64,000 nt of DNA. Origin: Rhodospirillaceae bacterium UBA6219 (GTDB taxonomy: Bacteria > Pseudomonadota > Alphaproteobacteria > Rhodospirillales > Magnetospirillaceae). Where the stretch lies: positions 3,032 to 67,031 of the forward strand of contig DISD01000096.1 of the NCBI GenBank assembly GCA_002435715.1, read 5' to 3'. Numbering within the stretch: the first letter of the stretch is position 1; every line of letters begins with the position of its first letter. Shown in pieces: positions 44,047 through 53,066 of this stretch. The translations under genes were made by a program, and so were the position numbers. Under the pieces are notes generated by a model that had not been told where the DNA came from, searched no databases, and worked only from the letters and a program-made list of their open reading frames with translations.

Positions 44047-44175
44047 GCGGCAGGCAAGGGTTTCGGAGAAACCCGCCCGCCGCCTGAGGGCTTCGGTGAT
44101 CGGTTCCGATCACCGAGACATGGTATAAGTCTTGAAACAAGACGCCCGCTGGTTTCGGCCAGCGGGCGTTTTCGT
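44047..44175 (+). ncRNA. Candidate small RNA: two hairpins plus terminator
   Basis: A 7-bp hairpin (44058-44064 with 44068-44074) lies within an outer 5-bp stem (44047-44051 with 44079-44083). Next is a perfect 10-bp stem-loop (44093-44102 with 44107-44116). Then comes an 11-bp stem (44142-44152 with 44159-44169) followed by TTTTCGTTT, a proper terminator on the plus strand. No promoter was seen. The last hairpin may also end the zinc-ribbon gene on the other strand. Confidence 0.35.
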
Positions 44176-44176
44176 T

Positions 44177-44359
44177 TCAGGCCACCTGACGGGCCGGCTC
44201 GACCGGGGGCGGGGGGGCGGCTTCGGTTTCCATATGGACATGGAAACAGCGTTGGCACCACAGCACCGGGGCCAGCTTGCGGTCGCGGCTGACCCGGTGG
44301 CGGGTGCGGCTGCCGCAGGCCGGGCAAAGGTGGAATTCGTCGTGCTGATGGTCGGTCAT
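44177..44359 (-). CDS. Small zinc-ribbon protein
   Basis: A 60-residue protein with two Cys pairs (CPACGSRTRHR and CQRCFHVH) about 25 residues apart, the pattern of a zinc ribbon, and a proline-rich tail. AAGGA precedes the ATG by about 11 bases. A longer in-frame reading to 44491 has no ribosome site or domain. Function unknown. Confidence 0.6.
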   Translation of the reverse strand: MTDHQHDEFHLCPACGSRTRHRVSRDRKLAPVLWCQRCFHVHMETEAAPPPPVEPARQVA

Positions 44360-44433
44360 GGTACTCGTGTCCTTGGATGGGCATCTGATATGCCTGTCCA
44401 AGACGGCATGCAAGCGACCAAATTGTGAAAAAG

Positions 44434-47400
44434 TCAGGGCAAAGCAGGCTTTGCCGGCCCTGACAGCTTGGCCCGCAGGCGTTCGAACCACAGATACAGC
44501 ACCGGGGTGATGTACAGGGTCAGCGCCTGGCTGACCACCAGACCGCCCACCACCGACAGGCCCAGGGGCTGGCGCAGCTCGGCCGCGGCGCCATGGCCCA
44601 GGGCGATGGGCAAGGTGCCCATGATGGCGGCCATGGTGGTCATCATGATGGGGCGGAAGCGCAGCAGACAGGCTTGGCGGATGGCTTCGTGCGGCGGCAG
44701 GTTCTGGCCGCGCTGCGCCTCAAGCGCGAAGTCGATCATCATGATGGCGTTCTTCTTGACGATGCCGATCAGCATCAACACGCCGATCATGGCGATCACC
44801 GACAATTCCTGGCGGAACACCATCAATGTCGCCAAGGCGCCGACGGCGGCCGACGGCAGACCGGACAGGATGGTCACCGGATGGATCAGGCTTTCGTACA
44901 GCACGCCCAGGATCACATAGATCACCACCACGGCGGCCAGCAGCAAGATGCCCTGGTTGCCCAGGCTTTCCTGGAACACCTTGGCGGTGCCGGCGAAGCT
45001 GCCGGTGATGCCGGCGGGCATGGTCATTTCGGCCTGCACGTCCTTGATGCGTTCGGCCGCCTGACCCAACGACACGCCCGGCGCCAGATTGAAGGCGATG
45101 GTGACGGCGGGCAGCTGGCTTTGGTGGTTGATGACCAAGGGGCCGACGATGCGGCCGATTTCGGCCACCGCGTCCAAGGGCACCAGCGGGCCGTCCTTGG
45201 ACCGCACCTTCAGCTTGGCCAGGGCCGAAAGATCGGCCTGGAAGCGGGGGTCCATTTCCAAGATCACCGCGTAATCGGCGATGGTGGCGTAGATGGTCGA
45301 GACTTCACGCGACCCATAGGCCGAATAAAGCGCGCTGCGCACCGCTTCCTGGTCGATCCCCAGGGCGGCGGCCTTGTCGCGGTTGACCGCGACCAGGGCC
45401 TGCGGGCTTTTGATCTGCAGGTCGCTGGTGACGTCTTGGACCAAGTGTTCCTTGGTCAGCCGCGCGGTCAGGGCGTCGGCGAAGGCGTAAAGCTCGGCCT
45501 GGTTGATGCCTTCCAAGGTGTATTGGTATTGGCTTTTCGAGCCGCGGCCACCCAAGTTCAGGGTCTGTACCGGGACGATGAAGACGTTGATCCCGGGCCG
45601 TCCAGCGGTCTTCTTGCGCAATTGCTGGATCACCTGCTCGACCTTGGGGCGCTTGTCGCGGTCCACCAGATTGACGAACATGCGTCCCGCATTGGCGGCG
45701 CTGGAGATGCCCGACACCCCCACCGCCGAGGTGACGGTGGCGACGTAAGGATCGGCGCCGACGATGGCGGCCACTTGCTTTTGCTCTTCCGCCATGGCGG
45801 CGAAGGAAATGTCCTGGGCGGCTTCGGTCTGGATGAAGATCTGACCGGTGTCCTCGGTGGGGAAAAAGCCCTTGGGCACTTCGCGGGCCAGCCATACGGT
45901 CGCCAGCACGGTGGCGATGCCCAAGCCCAGCATGGCCAGACCATGGGACAGCACCCAGTCCAGGGAATTGCGATAGCCGTTCAGCACGCGCTCGAACCCC
46001 TGTTCCAGCAGCTTTTCCAGCCGTCCGGCCTGGGTGCCGTGTTCGGGGCGCAGCCAGCGGGCGCACATCACCGGGGTGAGCGTCAGGGACAAAAGACCGG
46101 AAATGCCGATGGCCAGGGTCACCACCACGGCGAATTCGTGGAACATGCGGCCGATGACGCCGCCCATCAGCAAGATGGGAATGAACACCGCGACCAGCGA
46201 CACGGTGATGGACAAGATGGTGAAGCCGATTTCGCGGGCGCCACGAAGCGCCGCTTCGAACGGTTTCATGCCGTCGTCCACATGGCGCTGGATGTTTTCC
46301 AGCATGACGATGGCGTCGTCCACCACCAGCCCCACCGACAACGTCAGGCCCAGCAGCGAGATGTTGTCGAGCGAGAAGCCCAGCAACGCCATGGCCCCCA
46401 AGGTGGCGATCAACGACACCGGCAGCACGATGGTGGGGATGAGGGTGGCCGACAGCCGGCGCAGGAAGACGAAGATCACCATCACCACCAAGGCGATGGT
46501 CAGGCCGAAGGTGAACTGGACGTCGACGATGGCGTCGCGGATGGACCGCGAACGGTCGTTCATCACCTGGACGTCGACGGTGGGGGGCAGCGCTTCCTTG
46601 ATGCTGGGCATCAGGGCGCGGACGTTGTCGACCACGTCCACGGTGTTGGCCTCGGGCTGGCGCTGCACCGCCAAGACGATGGCGCGGGTGCCGTTGAACC
46701 ACGACGCGGTGCGGTTGTTTTCCACCGAATCCGACACCTTGGCCACGTCCTTCAGCCGTACCGGGGCGCCGTCGCGCCACGCCACCGCCAATTCGGAAAA
46801 CGCCTGGGCGTCGGCTAATTGGGCGTTGGATTGCAGCGACAATTGCTGGCGCGGCCCGTTCAGCACGCCGAGTGGCGAATTGGAATTGGCCGCTTTGATG
46901 GCATTGCTGAGCTCGTCGACGCCGATATTGCGCGACGCCAAGGCATCGGGGTCCATCTGGATGCGCACGGCGTATTTCTGGCTGCCATAGACCAGCACCT
47001 GGGCGACGCCGGACAAGCGCGAGATCCGCGGCAACAAGATGGTCTGGGCGTAATCGTCCAAGGTGGACAGCGGCACGGTGGGTGACGACAGCGCCAGCAG
47101 CACCACCGGCGAATCCGACGGGTTGACCTTGCGATAGGACGGCGGTGTGGTCATCTCGGTGGGCAGGCGGCGCTGGGCCCGGGTGATGGCGGCTTGGACG
47201 TCCTGGGCGGCGCCGTCGATGTCGCGGTTCAGGGTGAAGGTCAAGGTGATGGAGGTGGTGCCCAGGCCGGATGTCGAGGTGATGGTGTCCAGTCCGGCGA
47301 TGGTGGAAAATTCGCGTTCCAGCGGTGCCGCCACCGACGACGCCATGGTGTCGGGACTGGCGCCGGCCAGGCTGGCCGAGACGCTGATGGTGGGGAAGTC

Positions 47401-47520
47401 CACATTGGGCAGCGACGCCACCGGCAATTGGCGCCAGCCGACGATGCCGCCGAACACCAGCACCAGGGTCAGCAACAAAGTGGCGATGGGGCGGCGGATG
47501 AAGACTTCCGAGAAGTTCAT
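44434..47520 (-). CDS. RND efflux transporter permease (HAE1/MdtB-like)
   Basis: A 1028-residue inner-membrane proton/drug antiporter subunit with 12 expected membrane segments and two large periplasmic loops. It starts MNFSEVFIRRPIATLLLTL, as the family does. The proton-relay Asp pair lies in LTLSVGLVVDDAIVMLEN, and the pattern GKKNAIMMIDFA-like VKKNAIMMIDFALEAQRG is present. Closest in type to MdtB/MuxB. Its ATG overlaps the adaptor stop (TAATG), so both are translated together. No outer-membrane channel gene is adjacent. Confidence 0.93.
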   Translation of the reverse strand: MNFSEVFIRRPIATLLLTLVLVFGGIVGWRQLPVASLPNVDFPTISVSASLAGASPDTMASSVAAPLEREFSTIAGLDTITSTSGLGTTSITLTFTLNRDIDGAAQDVQAAITRAQRRLPTEMTTPPSYRKVNPSDSPVVLLALSSPTVPLSTLDDYAQTILLPRISRLSGVAQVLVYGSQKYAVRIQMDPDALASRNIGVDELSNAIKAANSNSPLGVLNGPRQQLSLQSNAQLADAQAFSELAVAWRDGAPVRLKDVAKVSDSVENNRTASWFNGTRAIVLAVQRQPEANTVDVVDNVRALMPSIKEALPPTVDVQVMNDRSRSIRDAIVDVQFTFGLTIALVVMVIFVFLRRLSATLIPTIVLPVSLIATLGAMALLGFSLDNISLLGLTLSVGLVVDDAIVMLENIQRHVDDGMKPFEAALRGAREIGFTILSITVSLVAVFIPILLMGGVIGRMFHEFAVVVTLAIGISGLLSLTLTPVMCARWLRPEHGTQAGRLEKLLEQGFERVLNGYRNSLDWVLSHGLAMLGLGIATVLATVWLAREVPKGFFPTEDTGQIFIQTEAAQDISFAAMAEEQKQVAAIVGADPYVATVTSAVGVSGISSAANAGRMFVNLVDRDKRPKVEQVIQQLRKKTAGRPGINVFIVPVQTLNLGGRGSKSQYQYTLEGINQAELYAFADALTARLTKEHLVQDVTSDLQIKSPQALVAVNRDKAAALGIDQEAVRSALYSAYGSREVSTIYATIADYAVILEMDPRFQADLSALAKLKVRSKDGPLVPLDAVAEIGRIVGPLVINHQSQLPAVTIAFNLAPGVSLGQAAERIKDVQAEMTMPAGITGSFAGTAKVFQESLGNQGILLLAAVVVIYVILGVLYESLIHPVTILSGLPSAAVGALATLMVFRQELSVIAMIGVLMLIGIVKKNAIMMIDFALEAQRGQNLPPHEAIRQACLLRFRPIMMTTMAAIMGTLPIALGHGAAAELRQPLGLSVVGGLVVSQALTLYITPVLYLWFERLRAKLSGPAKPALP

Positions 47521-48674
47521 TACTTTGTCGCCTGGGATTGGGGTGCCAGGGGCTGGGCGGCCTGGGATTTGGTTTCGACCACTTTCAGGCCGGGGGCCAG
47601 ACGCATCTGGCCTTGGGTCACCACCTTGTCACCGGCGGTCAGACCCTTGGCGATGACGGCGGTGCCGTCAACCACACGATCGACGCTGACCAGACGGATA
47701 TCGGCCTTGGCATTGTCGTCGATGGTGAAGACGAAGGTGCCGTTCTGACCACTTTGCACCGCTTCCGCCGGGATGGTCAGGGCCTGTTCCTCGGTGCCCA
47801 GGATCAGGGTGACATTGACGAACTGCCCTGGCCACAGCCTTGTGTCGTCATTGGCGAAACTGGCCTTCAGGCCGATGGTGCCGGTGGCGGTGTCGATGGC
47901 CGAATCGATGAAGCTGAGCTTGCCCACCGCGTTCAGCCCGGGATCGGACGCCGAGGTCACGGTCACTTCCAGCGGCCCGGTCGCCATGGCGGCGCGGATG
48001 CGCGGCAGGTTGGCCTCGGCCACCGAGAAGGCGACGTTGATGGGGCGCAACTGGGTGATGGTGACCATGGATTGGGAATCGCCGGGCTTGGCCAGCGATC
48101 CCAGCTTGGCGTTGATCACCCCGGTGCGGCCGGGGACCAGCGCCTTGATGGTGGCATAGCCGATGGTCAGCTTGGCGTTGTCGATGGCGGCCAGGTCCGA
48201 CTTGACCGCCGCCTGGGCCTGGGCGGCGTCGGCCAGCGCCTGTTCGACCTTTTGCTTGGTGGCGGTCCCGGCCTTCAGCAATTCCTGATAACGGGCGAGG
48301 TCGGCCTGGGCGCGGTCCAGACTGGCCTTGTCGCGGGCCAGATTGGCCTCGGCCTGACGTTTGTTGGCCTCGGCGGTGCGGGCGTCCAGGGTAAACAAAA
48401 CTTGTCCCTGGGTGACCTCTTGTCCCTCGACGATGTGGACGTCCAGGACCTCGCCCTCGACGCGCGGGCGGACAGCCACCATGGCCACCGCCTGGACGTT
48501 GCCCACCGCTTCCACCCGGATCGGCATGGGGCGCGGCGCCGCCGCCACGGCGACCACCGGAACCGGCCGGCTTTCGGTCGGTGGCGGCGGCGCCTTGGTG
48601 GCCGAAAAGTACCATCCGGCGCCGGCGATGACGGCGAGCGACAGGGCGATGATCGAGGTGCGGGACATTTTCAT
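47520..48674 (-). CDS. RND efflux periplasmic adaptor (membrane fusion protein)
   Basis: A 384-residue MFP with an N-terminal membrane anchor (about 6-22). It has a lipoyl half (VRPRVEGEVLDVHIVEGQEVTQGQVLFTLD), a coiled-coil hairpin rich in Ala/Glu/Lys, and beta-barrel domains ending KVVTQGQMRLAPG. Pairs with the permease directly downstream. ATG at 48668 is a possible alternative start. Confidence 0.92.
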   Translation of the reverse strand: MKMSRTSIIALSLAVIAGAGWYFSATKAPPPPTESRPVPVVAVAAAPRPMPIRVEAVGNVQAVAMVAVRPRVEGEVLDVHIVEGQEVTQGQVLFTLDARTAEANKRQAEANLARDKASLDRAQADLARYQELLKAGTATKQKVEQALADAAQAQAAVKSDLAAIDNAKLTIGYATIKALVPGRTGVINAKLGSLAKPGDSQSMVTITQLRPINVAFSVAEANLPRIRAAMATGPLEVTVTSASDPGLNAVGKLSFIDSAIDTATGTIGLKASFANDDTRLWPGQFVNVTLILGTEEQALTIPAEAVQSGQNGTFVFTIDDNAKADIRLVSVDRVVDGTAVIAKGLTAGDKVVTQGQMRLAPGLKVVETKSQAAQPLAPQSQATK

Positions 48675-48752
48675 GGGCTCATCATGACATTAGCCCGTCT
48701 TCCGTCAACGGGACTTGGGTAACGGATGGTAACGGGGGTAAAACTGTCACTT

Positions 48753-48801
48753 TGTTGCAATGCAACATTTGTGTTGAAATATTGTGGAAATCCGTTATGG
48801 T
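48753..48801 (+). promoter_or_regulatory. Palindrome and promoter upstream of the phasin gene
   Basis: A perfect 7-bp inverted repeat TGTTGCA-A-TGCAACA (48753-48767) lies just before TTGAAA (48774-48779), a 16-base spacer and TATGGT (48796-48801). TGC-rich palindromes are typical operators of PhaR, the phasin repressor. The regulator gene is not in this window. Confidence 0.5.
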
Positions 48802-48877
48802 GCGGGCATGCTGCATTGCGGCGTAAAAAGCCGCGTGGCGATAACTAACGATCACCCGAGACCGACCAGAGGGAAAC

Positions 48878-49228
48878 ATGATGCCGACCGCCAACTTCGA
48901 ACAGATCGCTGCCGCTACCAAGGCCAATGCCGAAGCCCTGACCAAGAGCGGCAACGCCGCCATCGCCGGCTATCAGGAACTGGCCAAGGCTTATCAGGCT
49001 CTGGCCACCAAGAACGCCGAAAAGCTGACCTCGTCCATCCAAGCTCTGGCCGGCGTCAAGACCCCCGCCGAATTCATCGAGCTGCAGCAGAAGCTGGTCA
49101 AGGAAGGCGTCGAATCCGCCGTCGCCGACAGCAAGAACATCGCCGAGCTGACCCAGTCGGTGTTCACCCAGGCTTTCGAACCGGTGAAGAGCCAGATCGA
49201 AACCCTGCAGAAGTCGGTCGCCAAGTAA
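48878..49228 (+). CDS. Phasin family protein
   Basis: A 116-residue helical protein of the phasin 2 family, which coats polyhydroxyalkanoate granules: FEQIAAATKANAEALTKSGNAAIAGYQEL, KTPAEFIELQQKLVKEGVE and VFTQAFEPVKSQIETL. No cysteines. GAGGGAAA lies before paired ATGs at 48878 and 48881. A terminator follows and a palindromic operator precedes it. Confidence 0.92.
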   Translation: MMPTANFEQIAAATKANAEALTKSGNAAIAGYQELAKAYQALATKNAEKLTSSIQALAGVKTPAEFIELQQKLVKEGVESAVADSKNIAELTQSVFTQAFEPVKSQIETLQKSVAK

Positions 49229-49247
49229 GCGACTCCCTTCGGGTTTG

Positions 49248-49284
49248 AAAAGGCCGCGTCCCCCAGGGGCGCGGCCTTTTTGTT
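49248..49284 (+). terminator. Intrinsic terminator after the phasin gene
   Basis: An 11-bp stem (49248-49258 with 49270-49280) ending in a T-run. A further perfect 7-bp GC hairpin (49290-49296 with 49301-49307) of a common intergenic type follows. Confidence 0.85.
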
Positions 49285-49352
49285 TTATACCCCCGCCTGC
49301 GCGGGGGCGACGGTTAAAGCCTTGACGGCATGCTGCAGGGCGGATTTTACGC

Positions 49353-50681
49353 TTACCCTTTGGGGCGTTTGTCGATCACCCGTTTGGCCTTGCCCATGGA
49401 CCGTTCGATGCCGCCCGGCGCCACCACGTTGACGCGGGTCGACACCCCGATCAACGCCTTGATGTGATGCGACAGGTCGGCGGCGGCGGCACCACAGGCG
49501 GCGTCGTCGAAGGGTTGGTCGGGGCGCATTTCCACGTTGACCGCCAATTCGTCCAGATGGCCGCTCCGGCTGATTTCCAGCTGGTAATGGGGGGCCAGAC
49601 GCCAATCCTTCAAGATCAGTTCCTCGATCTGGGTGGGGAAGACGTTGACCCCCCGGATGATCAGCATGTCGTCGGAGCGTCCGGTGATCTTGCCCATGCG
49701 CCTGAACGACCGCGCCGTGCCCGGCAACAACCGGGTCAGGTCACGGGTGCGGTAACGGATGATGGGCAGGGCTTCCTTGGTCAGGCTGGTGAACACCAAC
49801 TCGCCCATCTCGCCGTCGGGCAGCACGCGACCGGTCTCGGGGTCGATGATCTCGGGATAGAAATGGTCTTCCCACAGATGCAGGCCATCCTTGGATTCGA
49901 TGCATTCATTGGCGACGCCGGGGCCGATGACTTCCGACAGGCCATAGATGTCCACCGCGTCGATGCCGACCCTGCCTTCGATTTCGGCGCGCATGGAATC
50001 GGTCCACGGCTCGGCGCCGAAGATGCCGATTTCCAAGGAACAACTGTCCGGCCCCATGCCCTGGCGTTCCATCTCGTCGGCCAGGGCCAGCATGTAGCTG
50101 GGGGTGACCATGATGATCTGTGGCTGGAAATCGGCGATCAACTGCACCTGCTTTTCGGTCTGGCCGCCCGACATGGGGATGACGGTGCAGCCCAAACGTT
50201 CGGCGCCGTAATGGGCGCCCAAGCCGCCGGTGAACAGCCCGTATCCGTAAGAGATGTGGCAGCGGTCGCCGGGCAGGCCGCCGGCGGCGCGGATCGAGCG
50301 CGCCACCATGTCCGCCCACATGGAAATGTCGTTCTTGGTATAGCCGACCACCGTGGGCTTGCCGGTGGTGCCGGAACTGGCATGGACCCGCACCACCTGA
50401 TCCATGGGCACGGCGAACATGCCGAAGGGATAGGTCTGGCGCAGATCTTCCTTGGTGGTGAAGGGAAAGCGCGACAGGTCGGACAAGGTTTTCAGATGAT
50501 CGGGATGGGCATCGGCCGCCTGACATTTGCCCCGGAAATGGGCGACGTTGTCATAGGCATGACGGATGGACCATTGCAGCCGTGACAATTGCAGCGCCGC
50601 GATTTCGTCGCGGCTGGCGGTTTCGATGGGGTCCAGCAGATGGCGGGGCGCGCCCTGTCGGCGTGATGCGGATTGGCTCAC
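49353..50681 (-). CDS. paaK: Phenylacetate-CoA ligase
   Basis: A 442-residue AMP-forming ligase activating phenylacetate to phenylacetyl-CoA. VHASSGTTGKPTVVGYT is the phosphate loop; FGAEPWTDSMR, DIYGLSEVIGPGVA and RGVNVFPTQIEELIL are PaaK-typical. Start is GTG at 50681 with GGAGGAAA 3 bases upstream; the frame before it is unconserved. No other paa genes are adjacent. It could recycle free arylacetates arising next to the indolepyruvate oxidoreductase route. Confidence 0.93.
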   Translation of the reverse strand: MSQSASRRQGAPRHLLDPIETASRDEIAALQLSRLQWSIRHAYDNVAHFRGKCQAADAHPDHLKTLSDLSRFPFTTKEDLRQTYPFGMFAVPMDQVVRVHASSGTTGKPTVVGYTKNDISMWADMVARSIRAAGGLPGDRCHISYGYGLFTGGLGAHYGAERLGCTVIPMSGGQTEKQVQLIADFQPQIIMVTPSYMLALADEMERQGMGPDSCSLEIGIFGAEPWTDSMRAEIEGRVGIDAVDIYGLSEVIGPGVANECIESKDGLHLWEDHFYPEIIDPETGRVLPDGEMGELVFTSLTKEALPIIRYRTRDLTRLLPGTARSFRRMGKITGRSDDMLIIRGVNVFPTQIEELILKDWRLAPHYQLEISRSGHLDELAVNVEMRPDQPFDDAACGAAAADLSHHIKALIGVSTRVNVVAPGGIERSMGKAKRVIDKRPKG

Positions 50682-50894
50682 TGTTTCCTCCGATGTCTCG
50701 GTCTGTTCCCACCTGGGGGTGGGCCGCCGAATTGTCGGGTCAGTGTACACGACCCAGGATTTCAGCGCGAGGCCGGCCATGCTTGGAAAGTGTGCAAAAC
50801 ATGAAGGATTCCGCCATGTTTAAACCGCTTGCATGCTAAACGGTCAGGCAGTACGGTCATGCCGTGGTAATGGTGGGGTAAAGGAAGCCGTAAG

Positions 50895-52082
50895 GTGACC
50901 TTGATAAAACAAATCGTCGCCAGGTTTTTGTCGGTGGTGTTCACCGGAATGAGCTTGGCGGAAATTATCGATATCTTAGTTCCAAACAGGCAATCGGCTT
51001 TCGTGCAGCGGCGTCGCGCCCTGCTGATCCTGTCGCGTGTGCGTCTGGTGGCGTTTACCTTCGCCATCCTGACCCCGCTGTGGATCCCGGTCGACCTGAT
51101 GATCTTCGAGCGCGCCCTGGGCATGTACCTGGCGGCCTTGCGCGTCTTGGCGTCCATCGCCTTCGTGCTGCTGGGGCTGTCTTATCGCAGCGCCGATTCC
51201 ATCTCCATCGCCCGTTGGGGCCTGGTGTGGCTGCTGTCCATTCCCACCGTGTTCTTCCTGATCAGCCATCCGTTGCTGGCGCAATTCGCCATCACCGATC
51301 CGGCCCAGCAGGTGATCGCCGCCGGCTATGCCTTCCTGCCCTTCGTCATGGTGGCCGGGCTGTCGGTGTTCCCCATCACCGCCCTGGAAGGGGCGGCGTT
51401 GTCGACGCCGTTGCTTTTGGCTTATTTGCTGACCGGCATCCTGGGCTATCAGTTGCTGCCCTTCGCCTCGCATCTGGGGGCGCAATGGCTGTTGCTGCTG
51501 CTGGCGGTGGTGTCGACGCTGTCGGGCATGAGCCAACTGCATTTCATGAGCCAGTTGGTGGACCAGTCGTCCCACGATGGTCTGACCCGGGCTTATAACC
51601 GCCGTGTCGGTGAAGAAATCGTCGCGCAGCAATTCCTGACCGCGGTGCGGTCCAGCGGACCGCTGTCCCTGGCCTTCGTCGATCTGGACAATTTCAAGTC
51701 CATCAATGACCGCTATGGCCACGAAGAAGGCGACAACACCTTGCGCAACGCTTCCGCCGCGCTTCGCAAGGTTCTGCGCCGGGGCGACGTGCTGGTCCGT
51801 TGGGGCGGTGAGGAATTCCTGGCCCTGATGCCTAACACCGATGCCGAGGGCGCCCGGATCGCCTTGTCGCGTCTGCGTGATGCCGGTTTGGGGACGCGTC
51901 CCGACGGTTCGCCGGTGACCGCTTCCATCGGTGTGGCCGAACGGTTGGCCGACGGTGCCTCGGCTTGGTCGGAGCTGGTGGAAAAGGCCGACCAGCGCAT
52001 GTACATGGCCAAGCAAAGCGGCAAGGACAAGGTGATCGGCATCGGCAACCAAGTGCTGGTGGACAGCCGGGCCAAGGCGTGA
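50895..52082 (+). CDS. Membrane-bound GGDEF diguanylate cyclase
   Basis: A 395-residue enzyme making cyclic di-GMP. About six hydrophobic segments (roughly 45-215) precede the GGDEF domain (about 225-385). The active loop is RWGGEEFLALMP near residue 304, and an inhibitory-site RxxD (RRGD) lies five residues before it, so product inhibition is likely. SHDGLTRAYNRR and FVDLDNFKSINDRYGHEEGD are standard. Start GTG at 50895 is uncertain: AAGGAAG is about 8-10 bases before. Confidence 0.9.
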   Translation: MTLIKQIVARFLSVVFTGMSLAEIIDILVPNRQSAFVQRRRALLILSRVRLVAFTFAILTPLWIPVDLMIFERALGMYLAALRVLASIAFVLLGLSYRSADSISIARWGLVWLLSIPTVFFLISHPLLAQFAITDPAQQVIAAGYAFLPFVMVAGLSVFPITALEGAALSTPLLLAYLLTGILGYQLLPFASHLGAQWLLLLLAVVSTLSGMSQLHFMSQLVDQSSHDGLTRAYNRRVGEEIVAQQFLTAVRSSGPLSLAFVDLDNFKSINDRYGHEEGDNTLRNASAALRKVLRRGDVLVRWGGEEFLALMPNTDAEGARIALSRLRDAGLGTRPDGSPVTASIGVAERLADGASAWSELVEKADQRMYMAKQSGKDKVIGIGNQVLVDSRAKA

Positions 52083-52094
52083 CGGCGGGCTGAG

Positions 52095-52958
52095 TTACGC
52101 TGCTTGAGCGACGGCCCCCACCTGCAGGGCCACCGTTTCCGCCAGTTTGCGCCGGGCCTGGGTGCCGGGGCGGACCGTCAGCGAAAACCACACCGGCGAC
52201 AATTCCGGCAAGCCGTGGGCTGCGGCATCCAAGACCCTGATGTCGGGATGGGCGGCGCTTTGCCCCAGGGGCGCCACCGCCATGCCGGCGGCCACCGCCG
52301 CTTGCACCCCGGCCAGGCTGGGGCTGACATAGGCCACCCGCCAGGGGCGTCCCATGCGGTCCAGCCGTTCCACCACCTGACGGCGGAACAGGCAGCCCTG
52401 GGGGAACAGGGCCAGCGGCACCGGTTCCAACCGGGGCAGGGGATGATGGGCCGCGCCGCACCACGTCAAGCGTTCCTGCCACGATCCGAAGGCTCCGGCC
52501 ACCGGCTCGTCCACCTTGAAAAGCGCCACATCCAATTCACCCTGGTCGTAATCGGCGCGCAGCCGCACCGACAAATCGGCGCGTACGTCCAGGCGCACTT
52601 GGGGGTTGGCCCGTGAAAACGCCGCCAGCACGCCGGGCAGGTGGCGGCCGGCGAAATCCTCGGAAACGCCGAAACGGATGATCTCGCCGCTTTCCTTGCG
52701 CACTAAAAGCGCCCGGGCTTCTTCGTCCAACGCCATCATCCGACGTGCATAGGTCAACAAGGTCTCGCCGGCACTGGTCAGCGCCACGCCGCGCCCCTGG
52801 CGGATCAACAAGGCCTGCCCCACCTGATCTTCCAGGCGCTTGATCTGTTGGCTGATGGTCGACTGGGTGCGGTTCAGGCGTTCGCCGGCGCGGGTGAAGC
52901 CGCCGCAATCGACGGTGCCGACAAAGGTGCGCAGCAATTCAAGGTCCAGGCTGCTCAT
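52095..52958 (-). CDS. LysR-family transcriptional regulator
   Basis: A 287-residue regulator. HTH region LELLRTFVGTVDCGGFTRAGERLNRTQSTISQQIKRLEDQ, then the effector domain. It is divergent from the DMT permease gene with 108 bases between, so probably controls it. ATG at 52958 starts MSSLDLELLRTF; an ATG five codons earlier is possible. The very long open frame upstream of it is antisense to the permease gene and is not used. Confidence 0.88.
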   Translation of the reverse strand: MSSLDLELLRTFVGTVDCGGFTRAGERLNRTQSTISQQIKRLEDQVGQALLIRQGRGVALTSAGETLLTYARRMMALDEEARALLVRKESGEIIRFGVSEDFAGRHLPGVLAAFSRANPQVRLDVRADLSVRLRADYDQGELDVALFKVDEPVAGAFGSWQERLTWCGAAHHPLPRLEPVPLALFPQGCLFRRQVVERLDRMGRPWRVAYVSPSLAGVQAAVAAGMAVAPLGQSAAHPDIRVLDAAAHGLPELSPVWFSLTVRPGTQARRKLAETVALQVGAVAQAA

Positions 52959-53066
52959 GGCATCATCATTCATAAACGTGATGAAAAGTATATTATCATC
53001 TAATTTCCAAATGTCACGACCAGGGGCTAATCTTGGCGTCAGACAACAAGAAACAGGGGCGCTTCC

